Origin: Selenomonadaceae bacterium
GTDB lineage: Bacteria > Bacillota > Negativicutes > Selenomonadales > Selenomonadaceae
Length of the DNA: 64,000 bases
Reading direction: 5' to 3'
NCBI GenBank assembly: GCA_017614505.1
Contig: JAGABT010000016.1
Location: 479,405 to 543,404, forward strand
Made by a program: the position numbers and the translations under genes. The notes under the pieces are model-generated. The model saw only the letters and a program-made list of their open reading frames with translations. It was not told the DNA's origin and searched no databases. Positions within the stretch are counted from its first letter, which is position 1. Each line of letters begins with the position of its first letter. Below are positions 43,654 to 52,997 of this stretch, piece after piece.

Positions 43654-45639
43654 ATGCAAAAAATTTGGAAAATCATAGACGACGACGCGGCGGCGGTTGC
43701 GAAACTGGCGGCGGAAGTCGGAATTTCGGAGCTCACTGCGAAAATCCTGGTACACCGAGGAATTACCACTGCCGCTGACGCTGAAAAATTTCTCAACCCC
43801 GAAACTGCGCAGGAATTTTACGACCCCTTCACGATGCGCGGTATGGACGAGGCGATTGACAGAATTCTGGCGGCGATTGACGAAGGCGAAAAAATTTGCG
43901 TGTACGGCGACTACGACGTTGACGGCATGGCTGGCACGGCTCTTCTGGCGCGCGCGCTCATAAATTTCGGCGGCGACGTTATGACGTACATTCCCGACCG
44001 CGTCGAGGGCTACGGCTTGAACGTTCCGGCGCTGGAAAAAATTGTCAAAGCCGGCGCGAAACTTTTAATTTCGGTTGACTGCGGAATTTCCAACTGGAAG
44101 GAAATCGCCACCGTTACCGACAAAATGGACGTGATCGTTACCGACCACCACCTGCCGCCGCTTGAAGAAGTTGCTGACGCCGTGGCGATTCTCGACCCGC
44201 ATATGGAAGGCTGCCCCTACGCCGAAAAAAATCTGTGCGGAGCGGGCGTGGCTTTCAAAATCTGTCAGGCACTCGCGCAGGAACTTGAGGGCGCTGACTT
44301 CGCGGAGTACACGATTGACATTGAGCTGGCGGCGCTGGCAACCGTGGCGGATTTGGTTCCGCTTACCGGCGAAAATCGGAAAATCGTCCGGCTCGGTCTG
44401 GAGAAAATGCGCGAGACTAAATGCATTGGGCTGGCGGCGCTGGTGAACGTTTCCGGCTTCGCTGGCAAGAGAATTACCGCGTCGAACGTCGCCTACCAGA
44501 TTGCGCCGCGTCTGAACTCAATCGGGCGGCTCGACTCTGCCAAGCGCGGGCTGGAACTGCTGATGACTGAAGACGCCGTTGAGGCTGGCAAAATCGCCTT
44601 CCGCCTCGAAGAAATGAACGTCGAACGCAAGCGCATTGAGAAGAAAAATTTCACGCAGGCTGAAAGTAAAGTTCAAGTCCTGCGCGATAAACAGGGCGGC
44701 GATTTGTGGACGCTTACCGTCGCCGACGGAAGCTGGAACCCTGGCTTGATTGGTCTTACGGCGTCGCGGCTCGTCGAAAAGTATACCCTGCCTTCGATTG
44801 TCATTTCCGTCGGTCAAAATATTTCGCGCGGTTCCTGCCGCAGTATTCCGGCGCTCCACATGAAAAACGCGCTCGATTCGATGGCTGATCTGTTTGAAAA
44901 CTACGGCGGGCACCGGCAGGCGGCAGGTTTTTCCCTTCCCACTAAGAGCATTCCAGAATTTCAGCGGCGGTTCGACGAATACGTCAGGGCGCATTTGACC
45001 GACGCGGATTTTCCGCCGGTAGTCGAAATTGACGCGCTGATTAATCCGACGCAGATAACTTTGACAATGGCGGAGGAATTTGGCAAGCTGGAGCCGTGCG
45101 GCGTAGGCAACCCCGAACCGATTTTAGCCTGCAGGAACGTCACCTGCGCCGAGGCGAAAATCATTGGCAGCGACAAGGCGCATTTGAGTTTCGTGATTCG
45201 TGACGCGGCGGACGAGAGCCGGAATGTCAAGGCAATATCTTTTGGCGCGGCGCAGTTTTTGAACACCGTCAACAGCGCGCCGGTCGATATTATTTTTCAG
45301 CCGTCGATTGACTACTGGCAGGGCGAACGCTACGTCAAATGTTTCGTCAGCGAAATTACGCCGTCCGCCACTGAAAAAGTTCAGCTGACGCGTGAGCTGC
45401 TCGCCGACGTTTACAAATTCCTGAAAGCTCAGCTCAAGGATAATCCCGCCTTCGACCTCTACGCGCTTACCGCAAAGTTCCGCGAAAATTTTCCAGTCAG
45501 CGCCATGCTCGACGCCGTGAATATTTTCCGCGAACTGGGATTCATTAAAATAAACGACGAGACCCGCACGTTTGAAATGCCCGCGTGCGGCAAACGCTCG
45601 TTGGAAAATTCGAGGACGTTCAGACTAAATGGAAAATAG
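43654..45639 (+). CDS. recJ: Single-stranded-DNA-specific exonuclease RecJ
   Basis: 661 residues. The DHH core shows VYGDYDVDGMAGTALL, ISVDCGISNWKE and TDHHLPP; the DHHA1 part has RSIPALHMKNAL and YGGHRQAAGFSL; an OB domain follows. 5'-3' exonuclease for repair and recombination. ATG 43654 follows TTGAGG; a TTG at 43642 is the weaker option. It is co-transcribed with secDF, and its end overlaps the GT39 gene by 11 bases. Confidence 0.94.
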   Translation: MQKIWKIIDDDAAAVAKLAAEVGISELTAKILVHRGITTAADAEKFLNPETAQEFYDPFTMRGMDEAIDRILAAIDEGEKICVYGDYDVDGMAGTALLARALINFGGDVMTYIPDRVEGYGLNVPALEKIVKAGAKLLISVDCGISNWKEIATVTDKMDVIVTDHHLPPLEEVADAVAILDPHMEGCPYAEKNLCGAGVAFKICQALAQELEGADFAEYTIDIELAALATVADLVPLTGENRKIVRLGLEKMRETKCIGLAALVNVSGFAGKRITASNVAYQIAPRLNSIGRLDSAKRGLELLMTEDAVEAGKIAFRLEEMNVERKRIEKKNFTQAESKVQVLRDKQGGDLWTLTVADGSWNPGLIGLTASRLVEKYTLPSIVISVGQNISRGSCRSIPALHMKNALDSMADLFENYGGHRQAAGFSLPTKSIPEFQRRFDEYVRAHLTDADFPPVVEIDALINPTQITLTMAEEFGKLEPCGVGNPEPILACRNVTCAEAKIIGSDKAHLSFVIRDAADESRNVKAISFGAAQFLNTVNSAPVDIIFQPSIDYWQGERYVKCFVSEITPSATEKVQLTRELLADVYKFLKAQLKDNPAFDLYALTAKFRENFPVSAMLDAVNIFRELGFIKINDETRTFEMPACGKRSLENSRTFRLNGK

Positions 45640-47038
45640 AATTTTGCTGGCGCTGTGCGTGGCGATGTTTTTTCTGGGAAGCTGGTGGGTGCCGGTAACC
45701 GACCCTACGGAAAACTGCTACGTGCTGACTGCCAAAGAAATGCTGGCGGCGGGCGACTATTTTTCGCCGCAAATTTACGGGAACTACTGGTACGACAAAC
45801 CGATTTTATTTTACTGGGAGCTGCTGCTGTCGTACAAAATTTTCGGCGTGAACGAATTTGCGGCGCGATTTTTTCCGGCGGTATTCGCCACAGTCGGCGT
45901 GTTCCTGACGAAATTTTTCGCGTCCAAAATGTTCAACCCGAAAGTCGGATTCGTGGCGGCGGTAATTCTCGCAACCATGCCGGAATACTGGTACATAGCG
46001 CACGCGATAATTACGGACATGACGCTTTTCTGCGCGCTGTCGTCGACGCTGATGTTTTTCTACTTCGGCTGGGTTGAGCGGAAAAATTCGTACCTGTACG
46101 CGGCGTTCGCAACTTCGGGCGTGGCGGTACTCACGAAGGGACCGATTGGATTTTTCCTGCCTGGGCTGATAATCCTGCTGTTCCTGCTGAGCCAGCGCGA
46201 CTTGAAATTCCTGCTGAAAATGCCGTGGGCGCGCGGCTTGGGAATTTTTCTGGCGATAGTTTCAGTCTGGTACCTGCCGATGTACTTTATGCACGGGGCG
46301 AAATTTCTCGAAGAATTTTTGGGCGTGCACAACTTTTTAAGGGCGACGGTTTCGGAGCACCCGCAGAATAACGTATGGTTCTACTACATTCTGGTTTTCC
46401 TGATAGGAACGGCGCCGTGGTCGTTTCCAGTCTTGTACTCGACGCTCAGAAATTTGCACTTCCCGCCGCTGGATTCGCGCAGGCGGTTTCTGATAATCTG
46501 GGCGGTGACGGTCTTCATAGTATTCCAGAGTTTCGCGACGAAGTACCCGACGTATACATTTCCCTACATGATGCCGCTGGCGATTCTGTTCGCGGGCTTT
46601 TTCGTCGAACGGAAAATTCTTTTCCGGCGGATAGCGGCGGTAATGGCGGTACTGCTGGTGGTTTTCGTGTTCGTTGCAATTCCGATTTGTGAAAGAAACT
46701 CCGGCAAAGATGTCGCTAAAATAATCGCGCCGCTGGTCGACGCTCAAACGTGCGTGGTGAGTTACAGCAACACGTATCCTGGCTCGGTTGTTTTTTATTC
46801 CGGCTTGAAAGTTTTCCGGCTGGAAGAAACTGACAAAATCGCTAAGCTCAAGCCGCACGCAATGAGCTGGACTGCGCTCAACGTCATGCCGTTCATGGAC
46901 TTCAAAGATTTGCCGGCGGACAAAAAAATTATCGCCATAGTTGCGCAGAAGGCTGATATAAAATTTTTTGAGAACGTGCAAGGAAATTGGCAGCTCGTTG
47001 AAGAATTACCAAATTTTAAAATTTATCGAAGAAGCTGA
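45629..47038 (+). CDS. ArnT/PMT-like (GT39/GT83) integral membrane glycosyltransferase
   Basis: 469 residues with about a dozen membrane helices and a short extracytoplasmic C-terminal domain. DPTENCYVLTAKEMLAAGDYFSPQIYGNYWYDKPILFYW after helix 1 is the first-loop motif that carries the catalytic acidic residue in ArnT/PMT enzymes (here Asp-Pro-Thr-Glu). These enzymes move a sugar from a polyprenyl carrier to lipid A or another acceptor, which fits a diderm envelope. The acceptor is not known. Confidence 0.8.
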   Translation: MENRILLALCVAMFFLGSWWVPVTDPTENCYVLTAKEMLAAGDYFSPQIYGNYWYDKPILFYWELLLSYKIFGVNEFAARFFPAVFATVGVFLTKFFASKMFNPKVGFVAAVILATMPEYWYIAHAIITDMTLFCALSSTLMFFYFGWVERKNSYLYAAFATSGVAVLTKGPIGFFLPGLIILLFLLSQRDLKFLLKMPWARGLGIFLAIVSVWYLPMYFMHGAKFLEEFLGVHNFLRATVSEHPQNNVWFYYILVFLIGTAPWSFPVLYSTLRNLHFPPLDSRRRFLIIWAVTVFIVFQSFATKYPTYTFPYMMPLAILFAGFFVERKILFRRIAAVMAVLLVVFVFVAIPICERNSGKDVAKIIAPLVDAQTCVVSYSNTYPGSVVFYSGLKVFRLEETDKIAKLKPHAMSWTALNVMPFMDFKDLPADKKIIAIVAQKADIKFFENVQGNWQLVEELPNFKIYRRS

Positions 47039-47061
47039 ATTTTTTTAGCGGGGGTGGCAGC

Positions 47062-49326
47062 ATGAACGATAAGGGCAAAAAGCCTGTGACGATTGAATCA
47101 ATTCTCGATGCCGTGAAAAGTTATCAGCCGGACGCAGATTTGGCTATGATTGAGCGCGCCTACCTCGTCGCTAAGGAAGGTCACAAAAAGCAGACGCGCG
47201 CTTCCGGCGAGCCGTACATAAATCACCCGCTGAATGTCGCCGCTATCCTCACGGAACTCCAGCTGGACGATACCACGATAGCCGCCGCGATTCTTCACGA
47301 CGTGGTTGAGGACACGCTTTTCACGCTCGACGAAATTCAGGATATGTTCGGCGACGAAATGGCGCTGCTGATTGACGGCGTTACCAAAATCAGTCTGATG
47401 AACAAAAAAGTCAGCCTCATTAAAAAGAATGTGCCGGAAAAATCCAAGGCGGACGCCGAGCGCGCTAAGCTCAAGGAGGAACAGACGCTCGAAACTTACC
47501 GCAAGATGATTATCGCCATGGCGAAGGATATTCGCGTGATAATGATTAAGCTCGCCGACCGGCTGCACAACATGCGGACGCTGAAATTCATGCGCGAGGA
47601 TAAGCGAAAGCGAATCGCGCAGGAGACGCTGGAAGTTTACGCGCCGCTGGCTAACCGGCTGGGAATTTCAAATATCAAGTGGGAGCTGGAAGATTTAAGC
47701 CTGCGCTACCTTGAGCCGGATATTTATTACGAGCTGGTTGAGAATATCAAAATCAAGCGCAAGGAGCGGCAGATTTACATTACCGAGGCGGTCAAGCAGA
47801 TTGAGGAAGAGTTCGACGATCTGGACATTCACGCCTCAATCAGCGGGCGCGCGAAACATTTTTACAGCATTTACAAAAAAATGATGCGCGATAACAAGGA
47901 CATTGGCGAGATTTACGATTTGTTCGCGGTCAGGATTCTGGTGGAAAACGTCAAGGACTGTTACAACGTGCTGGGCGTGATTCATTCGCGCTGGAAGCCG
48001 ATACCTGGGCGGTTCAAAGACTATATCGCCGTGCCGAAAAGCAACGGTTACCGCTCGCTGCACACGACGGTTATGGTGCTGGGCTACCCGCTGGAAATTC
48101 AGATTCGGACTTTCGCAATGCACCAGATTTCTGAATACGGCGTGGCGGCGCACTGGAAGTACAAGGAAGCCGGAGGGAGCGTTCGCGCGGGCAAGGCTGA
48201 CGATCAGAAAATGTCGTGGCTCAAACAGATGGTCAACCTTCAGCGCGAAATTAAAGACCCGAAGGAATATCTGGAAGCGCTCAAGATTGACATTTTCAGC
48301 GACGAAATTTTTGTATTCACGCCCGCCGGAGATTTGCTGGCGCTGCCCGCCGGTTCCAATCCAATCGACTTCGCCTACCGCATTCACACGCAGGTTGGTC
48401 ATCACTGCGTTGGCGCGAAGGTCAACGGCAAAATGGTGCCGCTCGAATACAAACTGCAGACCGGTGACTACGTGGAAATTATCACCAACCGTTCCAACAA
48501 CGGTCCCAGCCGCGACTGGATTAATATCGTCGCCTCCAGCGATACTCGCACGAAAATCCGTTCCTGGTTCAAGCGCGAAAACCGCGAGGAAAATATTCAG
48601 CGCGGGCGCCAGCTCCTTACCGACGAACTCAAGCGGCTCAATTACTCGCCGAAAGATTTGCTCAAGGAAGACCGGCTGAAAAAAATCGCCGAGCAGATGA
48701 ACGCAGGCACCGATGAAGATTTGCTCGCGCAGATTGGCTACGGCGGGATTCATTTCAACGGCGTTGCGGCTAAGATAGTCGAAATGCACAAGAAAGATTT
48801 AGCCGTCGCGCCGCCGGATATTTCCGAAGTCATTAAGGACCTTCACCCTGCGCCTGCGCGAAGTGCCGGCAAAAATGACAGCGGCGTTCTGGTCGAAGGC
48901 GAAAGCGGCTTTGTCGTAAGGCTGGCTAAGTGCTGCAACCCGATTCCTGGCGATGAAATTTGCGGCTACGTGACGCGCGGGCGCGGTGTTTCAGTTCACC
49001 GCGTCGACTGCCCGAATATTATCAGCGGCACCGAGCTCAACCGCATGATTGAAGTCAGCTGGGATTCCGCCGCCGCCGCCAGCTACAGCGTCAACCTTGA
49101 AATTATCTGCATTGATCAGAGCGGCGTTCTCACGGAAATTCTGGCAATTCCTTCGGCACTCAAACTCCACATCAATTCCGTTTACGCCAGCCAGAACAGG
49201 AGCAATAAGACTTCGACGGTGCGCCTCGGCATTGACGTGCGCAATGCGGAGCAGGTTGCGAATATCATCGCGCAGATTCGGCGCGTCAGGGGCGTTTTCA
49301 GCGTGACGCGTCCGACGGGCGATTAA
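47062..49326 (+). CDS. relA: Bifunctional (p)ppGpp synthetase/hydrolase
   Basis: 754 residues, the Rel/SpoT layout. The HD hydrolase domain (INHPLNVAAILTEL, AAILHDVVEDT, IKLADRLHNMRTL) is intact, as is the synthetase domain (YDLFAVRILVENVKDCYNVLGVIHSRWKPIPGRFKDYIAVPKSNGYRSLHT, quoted by its motif GRFKDYIAVPK). TGS (IFVFTPAGDLLALPAGSNPIDFAY), zinc-finger/helical and ACT domains follow. Both activities are expected. GGGGGTGG precedes ATG 47062. Confidence 0.95.
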   Translation: MNDKGKKPVTIESILDAVKSYQPDADLAMIERAYLVAKEGHKKQTRASGEPYINHPLNVAAILTELQLDDTTIAAAILHDVVEDTLFTLDEIQDMFGDEMALLIDGVTKISLMNKKVSLIKKNVPEKSKADAERAKLKEEQTLETYRKMIIAMAKDIRVIMIKLADRLHNMRTLKFMREDKRKRIAQETLEVYAPLANRLGISNIKWELEDLSLRYLEPDIYYELVENIKIKRKERQIYITEAVKQIEEEFDDLDIHASISGRAKHFYSIYKKMMRDNKDIGEIYDLFAVRILVENVKDCYNVLGVIHSRWKPIPGRFKDYIAVPKSNGYRSLHTTVMVLGYPLEIQIRTFAMHQISEYGVAAHWKYKEAGGSVRAGKADDQKMSWLKQMVNLQREIKDPKEYLEALKIDIFSDEIFVFTPAGDLLALPAGSNPIDFAYRIHTQVGHHCVGAKVNGKMVPLEYKLQTGDYVEIITNRSNNGPSRDWINIVASSDTRTKIRSWFKRENREENIQRGRQLLTDELKRLNYSPKDLLKEDRLKKIAEQMNAGTDEDLLAQIGYGGIHFNGVAAKIVEMHKKDLAVAPPDISEVIKDLHPAPARSAGKNDSGVLVEGESGFVVRLAKCCNPIPGDEICGYVTRGRGVSVHRVDCPNIISGTELNRMIEVSWDSAAAASYSVNLEIICIDQSGVLTEILAIPSALKLHINSVYASQNRSNKTSTVRLGIDVRNAEQVANIIAQIRRVRGVFSVTRPTGD

Positions 49327-49348
49327 ACTTTTAGGAGGAATTTTTAAA

Positions 49349-50704
49349 ATGATACTTGAGCGGCTTGAAAATTTGCCGGTGGGCTCGTTCCATTACAAAC
49401 TGCTGGTGGTAACGGGGCTGGGGTGGCTGTTCGACTCGATGGACACGGGATTAATCTCGTTCGTGCTGCCGATTCTGGCGAAGGAATGGGGCTTGACGCC
49501 GGAGCAGGTCGGCTGGATTGGCAGTATAGGCTTGATAGGAATGGCGCTGGGCGCGGTCTTAGCGGGGACTTTCGCAGACAGATTTGGGCGGAAAAAAGTT
49601 TTCGCGGCGACGGTCATTCTGTATAGCGTGTCAACGGGGCTTTGCGCGGTGGCGTGGAGCTACGAATCGCTGTTATTCTTCAGATTTTTGGTCGGCTTCG
49701 GATTGGGCGGCGAACTGCCGGTAGCGGCGACGCTTATGAGCGAGTACGCGCCTTCGCATTTGCGCGGCAGATTTATCGTGCTGCTGGAAAGTTTCTGGGG
49801 CGTAGGCTGGCTGGTAGCGGCGTGCATTTCCTACCTGCTGATACCTGTTTACGGCTGGCACATTGCGTTCGTGATTGGCGCGCTGCCGGCGCTGTACGTC
49901 TTTTTAATCCGCCTGCACATGCCGGAATCGATACGCTATTTAATTTCGCGCGGGAAAATCGACGAGGCGAAGTCAATCGTAGCGGATTTGGAGTGCAAAC
50001 TGGGCGTGGAAGGCAAGGCGTTCGACAAAAAGCTGAGCGACGCGGAGCTGGGTACGAATCAGACGGCAAAGCCGACGTTTTCGACGCTGTGGACGCCGCA
50101 GTTTCGCGTAAGGACAATCATGCTGTGGCTGGCGTGGTTCGGGATTGTTTACAGTTACTACGGAATTTTCATGTGGCTGCCGTCAATCGTCTTCGCGCAG
50201 GGGCTCGCGGTTGTCAAGTCGTTCGAGTACGTGCTGATAATGACGCTGGCGCAGTTGCCTGGCTACTTCGCGGCGGCGTGGCTGGTTGACATTATCGGGC
50301 GGCGGTACACGCTGTCGATATTCCTGCTGATGTCGGGCGTGTGCAGTTACTTTTTCGGGAACGCGGCGACGCCTGCCGAACTTTTGATGTGGGGCGCGGC
50401 TATGAGTTTCTTCAACCTCGGCGCGTGGGGAGTAATTTACACGTACACGCCGGAACTTTATCCCACGTCAATCAGAGCGCTGGGTTCAGGCTGGGCGGCA
50501 GGTTTCGGACGTATTGGCGGAATGCTGGCGCCGATGTTGGTTGGCGTGCTGCTGGCGAGCGGCGCTGAAATGAGCGTGATTTTCGCAATGTTCGCGTCGG
50601 TCTTCGTGGTAATTTCGGTGGTCGTGCTGGCGCTGGGGATTGAGAGCAAGCAGAAATCGCTGGAAGAAATTGACAGGCTCACGGTCAACCAGGTCAACGC
50701 CTGA
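49349..50704 (+). CDS. MFS transporter, NiaP-like (niacin/aromatic acid) permease
   Basis: 451 residues, 12 helices. GWLFDSMDTGLISFVLP in helix 1, ADRFGRKKVF in loop 2-3, GFGLGGELPVAATLMSEY and the SPES-like MPESIRYLISRGK after helix 6 match the NiaP/AAHS-type branch of MFS. Nicotinate is the best-supported substrate by resemblance; aromatic acids are possible. AGGAGG precedes ATG 49349. Confidence 0.75.
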   Translation: MILERLENLPVGSFHYKLLVVTGLGWLFDSMDTGLISFVLPILAKEWGLTPEQVGWIGSIGLIGMALGAVLAGTFADRFGRKKVFAATVILYSVSTGLCAVAWSYESLLFFRFLVGFGLGGELPVAATLMSEYAPSHLRGRFIVLLESFWGVGWLVAACISYLLIPVYGWHIAFVIGALPALYVFLIRLHMPESIRYLISRGKIDEAKSIVADLECKLGVEGKAFDKKLSDAELGTNQTAKPTFSTLWTPQFRVRTIMLWLAWFGIVYSYYGIFMWLPSIVFAQGLAVVKSFEYVLIMTLAQLPGYFAAAWLVDIIGRRYTLSIFLLMSGVCSYFFGNAATPAELLMWGAAMSFFNLGAWGVIYTYTPELYPTSIRALGSGWAAGFGRIGGMLAPMLVGVLLASGAEMSVIFAMFASVFVVISVVVLALGIESKQKSLEEIDRLTVNQVNA

Positions 50705-50728
50705 AAATAATTGCAGGAGGCAGGGAAA

Positions 50729-50965
50729 ATGTGTTTAGCATTTCCGGCGAAAGTCGTAGCGATTGAAGAAAGTCTGGCGACGGTGGAACATTCCGGCGTA
50801 AGGCGGCAGGCGAGTTTAATGCTGCTGCCGGAGGCGAAGGTCGGCGATTATGTTTTAGTACACGCGGGCTTTGCAATGCAGGTCGTCGACGAGGAAGAAG
50901 TAAGACTGCGCGACGCGCTGGTTGCTGAAATGAACGGCGCGCCTCGGACGGTGTTCACGCTATGA
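50729..50965 (+). CDS. hypC: [NiFe] hydrogenase maturation chaperone HypC
   Basis: 78 residues. MCLAFPAKVVAIEE has the essential Cys2 that binds iron with HypD; YVLVHAGFAMQVVDEEEV is conserved. ATG 50729 follows AGGAGGCAGGGAAA. Overlaps hypD by ATGA. Confidence 0.94.
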   Translation: MCLAFPAKVVAIEESLATVEHSGVRRQASLMLLPEAKVGDYVLVHAGFAMQVVDEEEVRLRDALVAEMNGAPRTVFTL

Positions 50966-52008
50966 GTCTGGTTGAGACGATTGAAAATCTGGCGCGCGGT
51001 AAGAAAAATCTGCGGTTCATGGAAGTTTGCGGCACTCATACCGTGGCGATTTTTCGCGCTGGGATTAGGAACATTCTGCCGGAAAATGTTGAGCTGGTAT
51101 CGGGACCTGGCTGTCCTGTCTGCGTGACGGGCGACGAGTACATAGACGCGGCGATAGCTTATGCGAAAATGGACGGCGTGATAATTGCGACGTTCGGCGA
51201 TATGCTGAAAGTTCCAGGCTCGGCAGAAAATCTGGCGGAAGTGGCGGCGGCTGGCGCAGATGTGCGGGTAATTTATTCGCCGCTGGACTGCATAAAAATC
51301 GCGCAGGAAAATCCGGCTAAGCGCGTGATATTTCTGGCGGTGGGCTTTGAAACGACGGCTCCGACGGCGGCGGCTGCGGTTTTGGCGGCGCGAAATTTGG
51401 GCGTGACGAATTTATTATTCCTGTCGGCACAGAAATTGGTACCACCGGCGCTGAAAATGCTGCTGGCGGATTCGGCGGTACGCGTGGACGGCTTTTTATT
51501 GCCTGGACATGTGGCGGTAGTGACGGGCGCGGACGCGTTCAGATTTTTGCAGGTACCGGCGGTCGTGGCGGGGTTCGAGCCGGAAGAAATTTTGCTGGCG
51601 CTGGTGAATTTGCTGAGGCAGGTGGACGAAGGGCGCGCGGAAGTTGCGAACGAATATAAAAGCGTCGTCAGGGCGGAAGGAAATTTGGCGGCGCAGAAAA
51701 TACTCGCGCAGGTGTACGAGCCGGTTGACGCAGAATGGCGCGGCTTGGGAGTAATTCCAAAGTCCGGCTTGAAAATGCGGGAGGAGTTCGCGGCGTTCGA
51801 CGCTGAAAAAGTTTTGCCGCTGGAAATAAAAAAATCCGCGCGAAAGACGGCGTGCCGGTGCGGAGAAGTTTTGCGCGGCGTAATAAAGCCGGTGGAATGC
51901 CCGCTGTTCGGTAAAGCCTGCCAGCCGTTACACGCGGTTGGACCTTGCATGATTTCAGTGGAAGGCATCTGCGCGGCGTGGTACAAATATGGAGGCTTGA
52001 GGCTTTGA
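50962..52008 (+). CDS. hypD: [NiFe] hydrogenase maturation protein HypD
   Basis: 348 residues. FMEVCGTHTVAIFRAGI, SGPGCPVCVT, GFETTAPT and C-terminal CRCGEVLRG and CPLFGKAC...GPCMISVEGICAAWY hold the Fe-S and iron-binding cysteines. It helps place Fe(CN)2CO with HypC and HypE. Confidence 0.95.
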   Translation: MSLVETIENLARGKKNLRFMEVCGTHTVAIFRAGIRNILPENVELVSGPGCPVCVTGDEYIDAAIAYAKMDGVIIATFGDMLKVPGSAENLAEVAAAGADVRVIYSPLDCIKIAQENPAKRVIFLAVGFETTAPTAAAAVLAARNLGVTNLLFLSAQKLVPPALKMLLADSAVRVDGFLLPGHVAVVTGADAFRFLQVPAVVAGFEPEEILLALVNLLRQVDEGRAEVANEYKSVVRAEGNLAAQKILAQVYEPVDAEWRGLGVIPKSGLKMREEFAAFDAEKVLPLEIKKSARKTACRCGEVLRGVIKPVECPLFGKACQPLHAVGPCMISVEGICAAWYKYGGLRL

Positions 52009-52997
52009 GTAAGGTTACGATGGCGCACGGCGCGGGCGGGAAGTTCAGCGCTGATTTGATTCGCGAAATAATTCTGCCGGCGTTCGACAACGAATTTCTT
52101 AGCGAGCTGCATGACGGCGCTAAGCTTGGGAAAATCGCCATGACGACTGACAGCTACGTTGTGCGACCGATATTTTTTCGCGGCGGGGATATTGGCAAGC
52201 TGGCGATTTGTGGCACGGTGAACGATCTGGCGGTTACCGGCGCGGTTCCGAAATATATTTCTGCTGGCGTGATTCTGGAGGAAGGCTTTGAGCTTGACGA
52301 TTTGAAAAAAATTGCGGCGTCGATGGCGGCGGCGGCGGCTGAAGCTGGCGTGCAGATTGTCACCGGCGATACGAAAGTTGTGGGGCGCGGGCAGGCGGAC
52401 GGGATTTTCATAAACACGGCGGGCGTCGGCGAGCTGATTGACGGCGTGGATATTTCGGCAAAGAATGTTCGCGCTGGTATGCGCGTTCTGATTTCTGGGA
52501 CGATTGGTGAGCACGCGGCGACGATTCTGGCTGAGCGTCATGGTCTGGAACTGCCGGAGAGTGTAAAATCTGACTGCGCGCCTTTGAACAGAATGATTTT
52601 TGAAATGCTGCGCGCTGAGCCGAAAATTGCAATGCTTAGAGACGCGACGCGCGGCGGCGTGGCGGCTGTGCTGAACGAAATTGCTGGCGCGGCTGGCGTC
52701 GGGATTATTCTTGACGAAAAAAAAATCCCTGTGCGGGAGGAAGTGCGGGGCGTCTGCGAAATTCTGGGCTTCGACGCGCTGGAACTTGCCAACGAGGGTA
52801 AAATTATCGCCGTCGTTCCGGCTGAAAGCGCTGAAAAAATTCTCGGCATTATGAAAAATTTTGCTTACGGTGAAAACGCGGCGGATATTGGCGAGGTTAC
52901 TGAGCAATTCGCTGGCAGAGTTGGCTTGCGGACGGCGATTGGCGGCTTGAGGATTGTCGATATGCCGGTTGGAAATTTAGTCCCGCGCATTTGCTAG
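52005..52997 (+). CDS. hypE: [NiFe] hydrogenase maturation protein HypE
   Basis: 330 residues. MAHGAGGKFS, GDIGKLAICGTVNDLAVTGA and DATRGGVAAVLNE are typical, and the C-terminus is PRIC, whose terminal Cys carries the thiocyanate that becomes the CN ligand. The TTG start at 52005 has GGAGG nine bases upstream and a TTGA overlap with hypD. hypA, hypB, hypF and hydrogenase structural genes are not in the window. Confidence 0.94.
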   Translation: MSKVTMAHGAGGKFSADLIREIILPAFDNEFLSELHDGAKLGKIAMTTDSYVVRPIFFRGGDIGKLAICGTVNDLAVTGAVPKYISAGVILEEGFELDDLKKIAASMAAAAAEAGVQIVTGDTKVVGRGQADGIFINTAGVGELIDGVDISAKNVRAGMRVLISGTIGEHAATILAERHGLELPESVKSDCAPLNRMIFEMLRAEPKIAMLRDATRGGVAAVLNEIAGAAGVGIILDEKKIPVREEVRGVCEILGFDALELANEGKIIAVVPAESAEKILGIMKNFAYGENAADIGEVTEQFAGRVGLRTAIGGLRIVDMPVGNLVPRIC

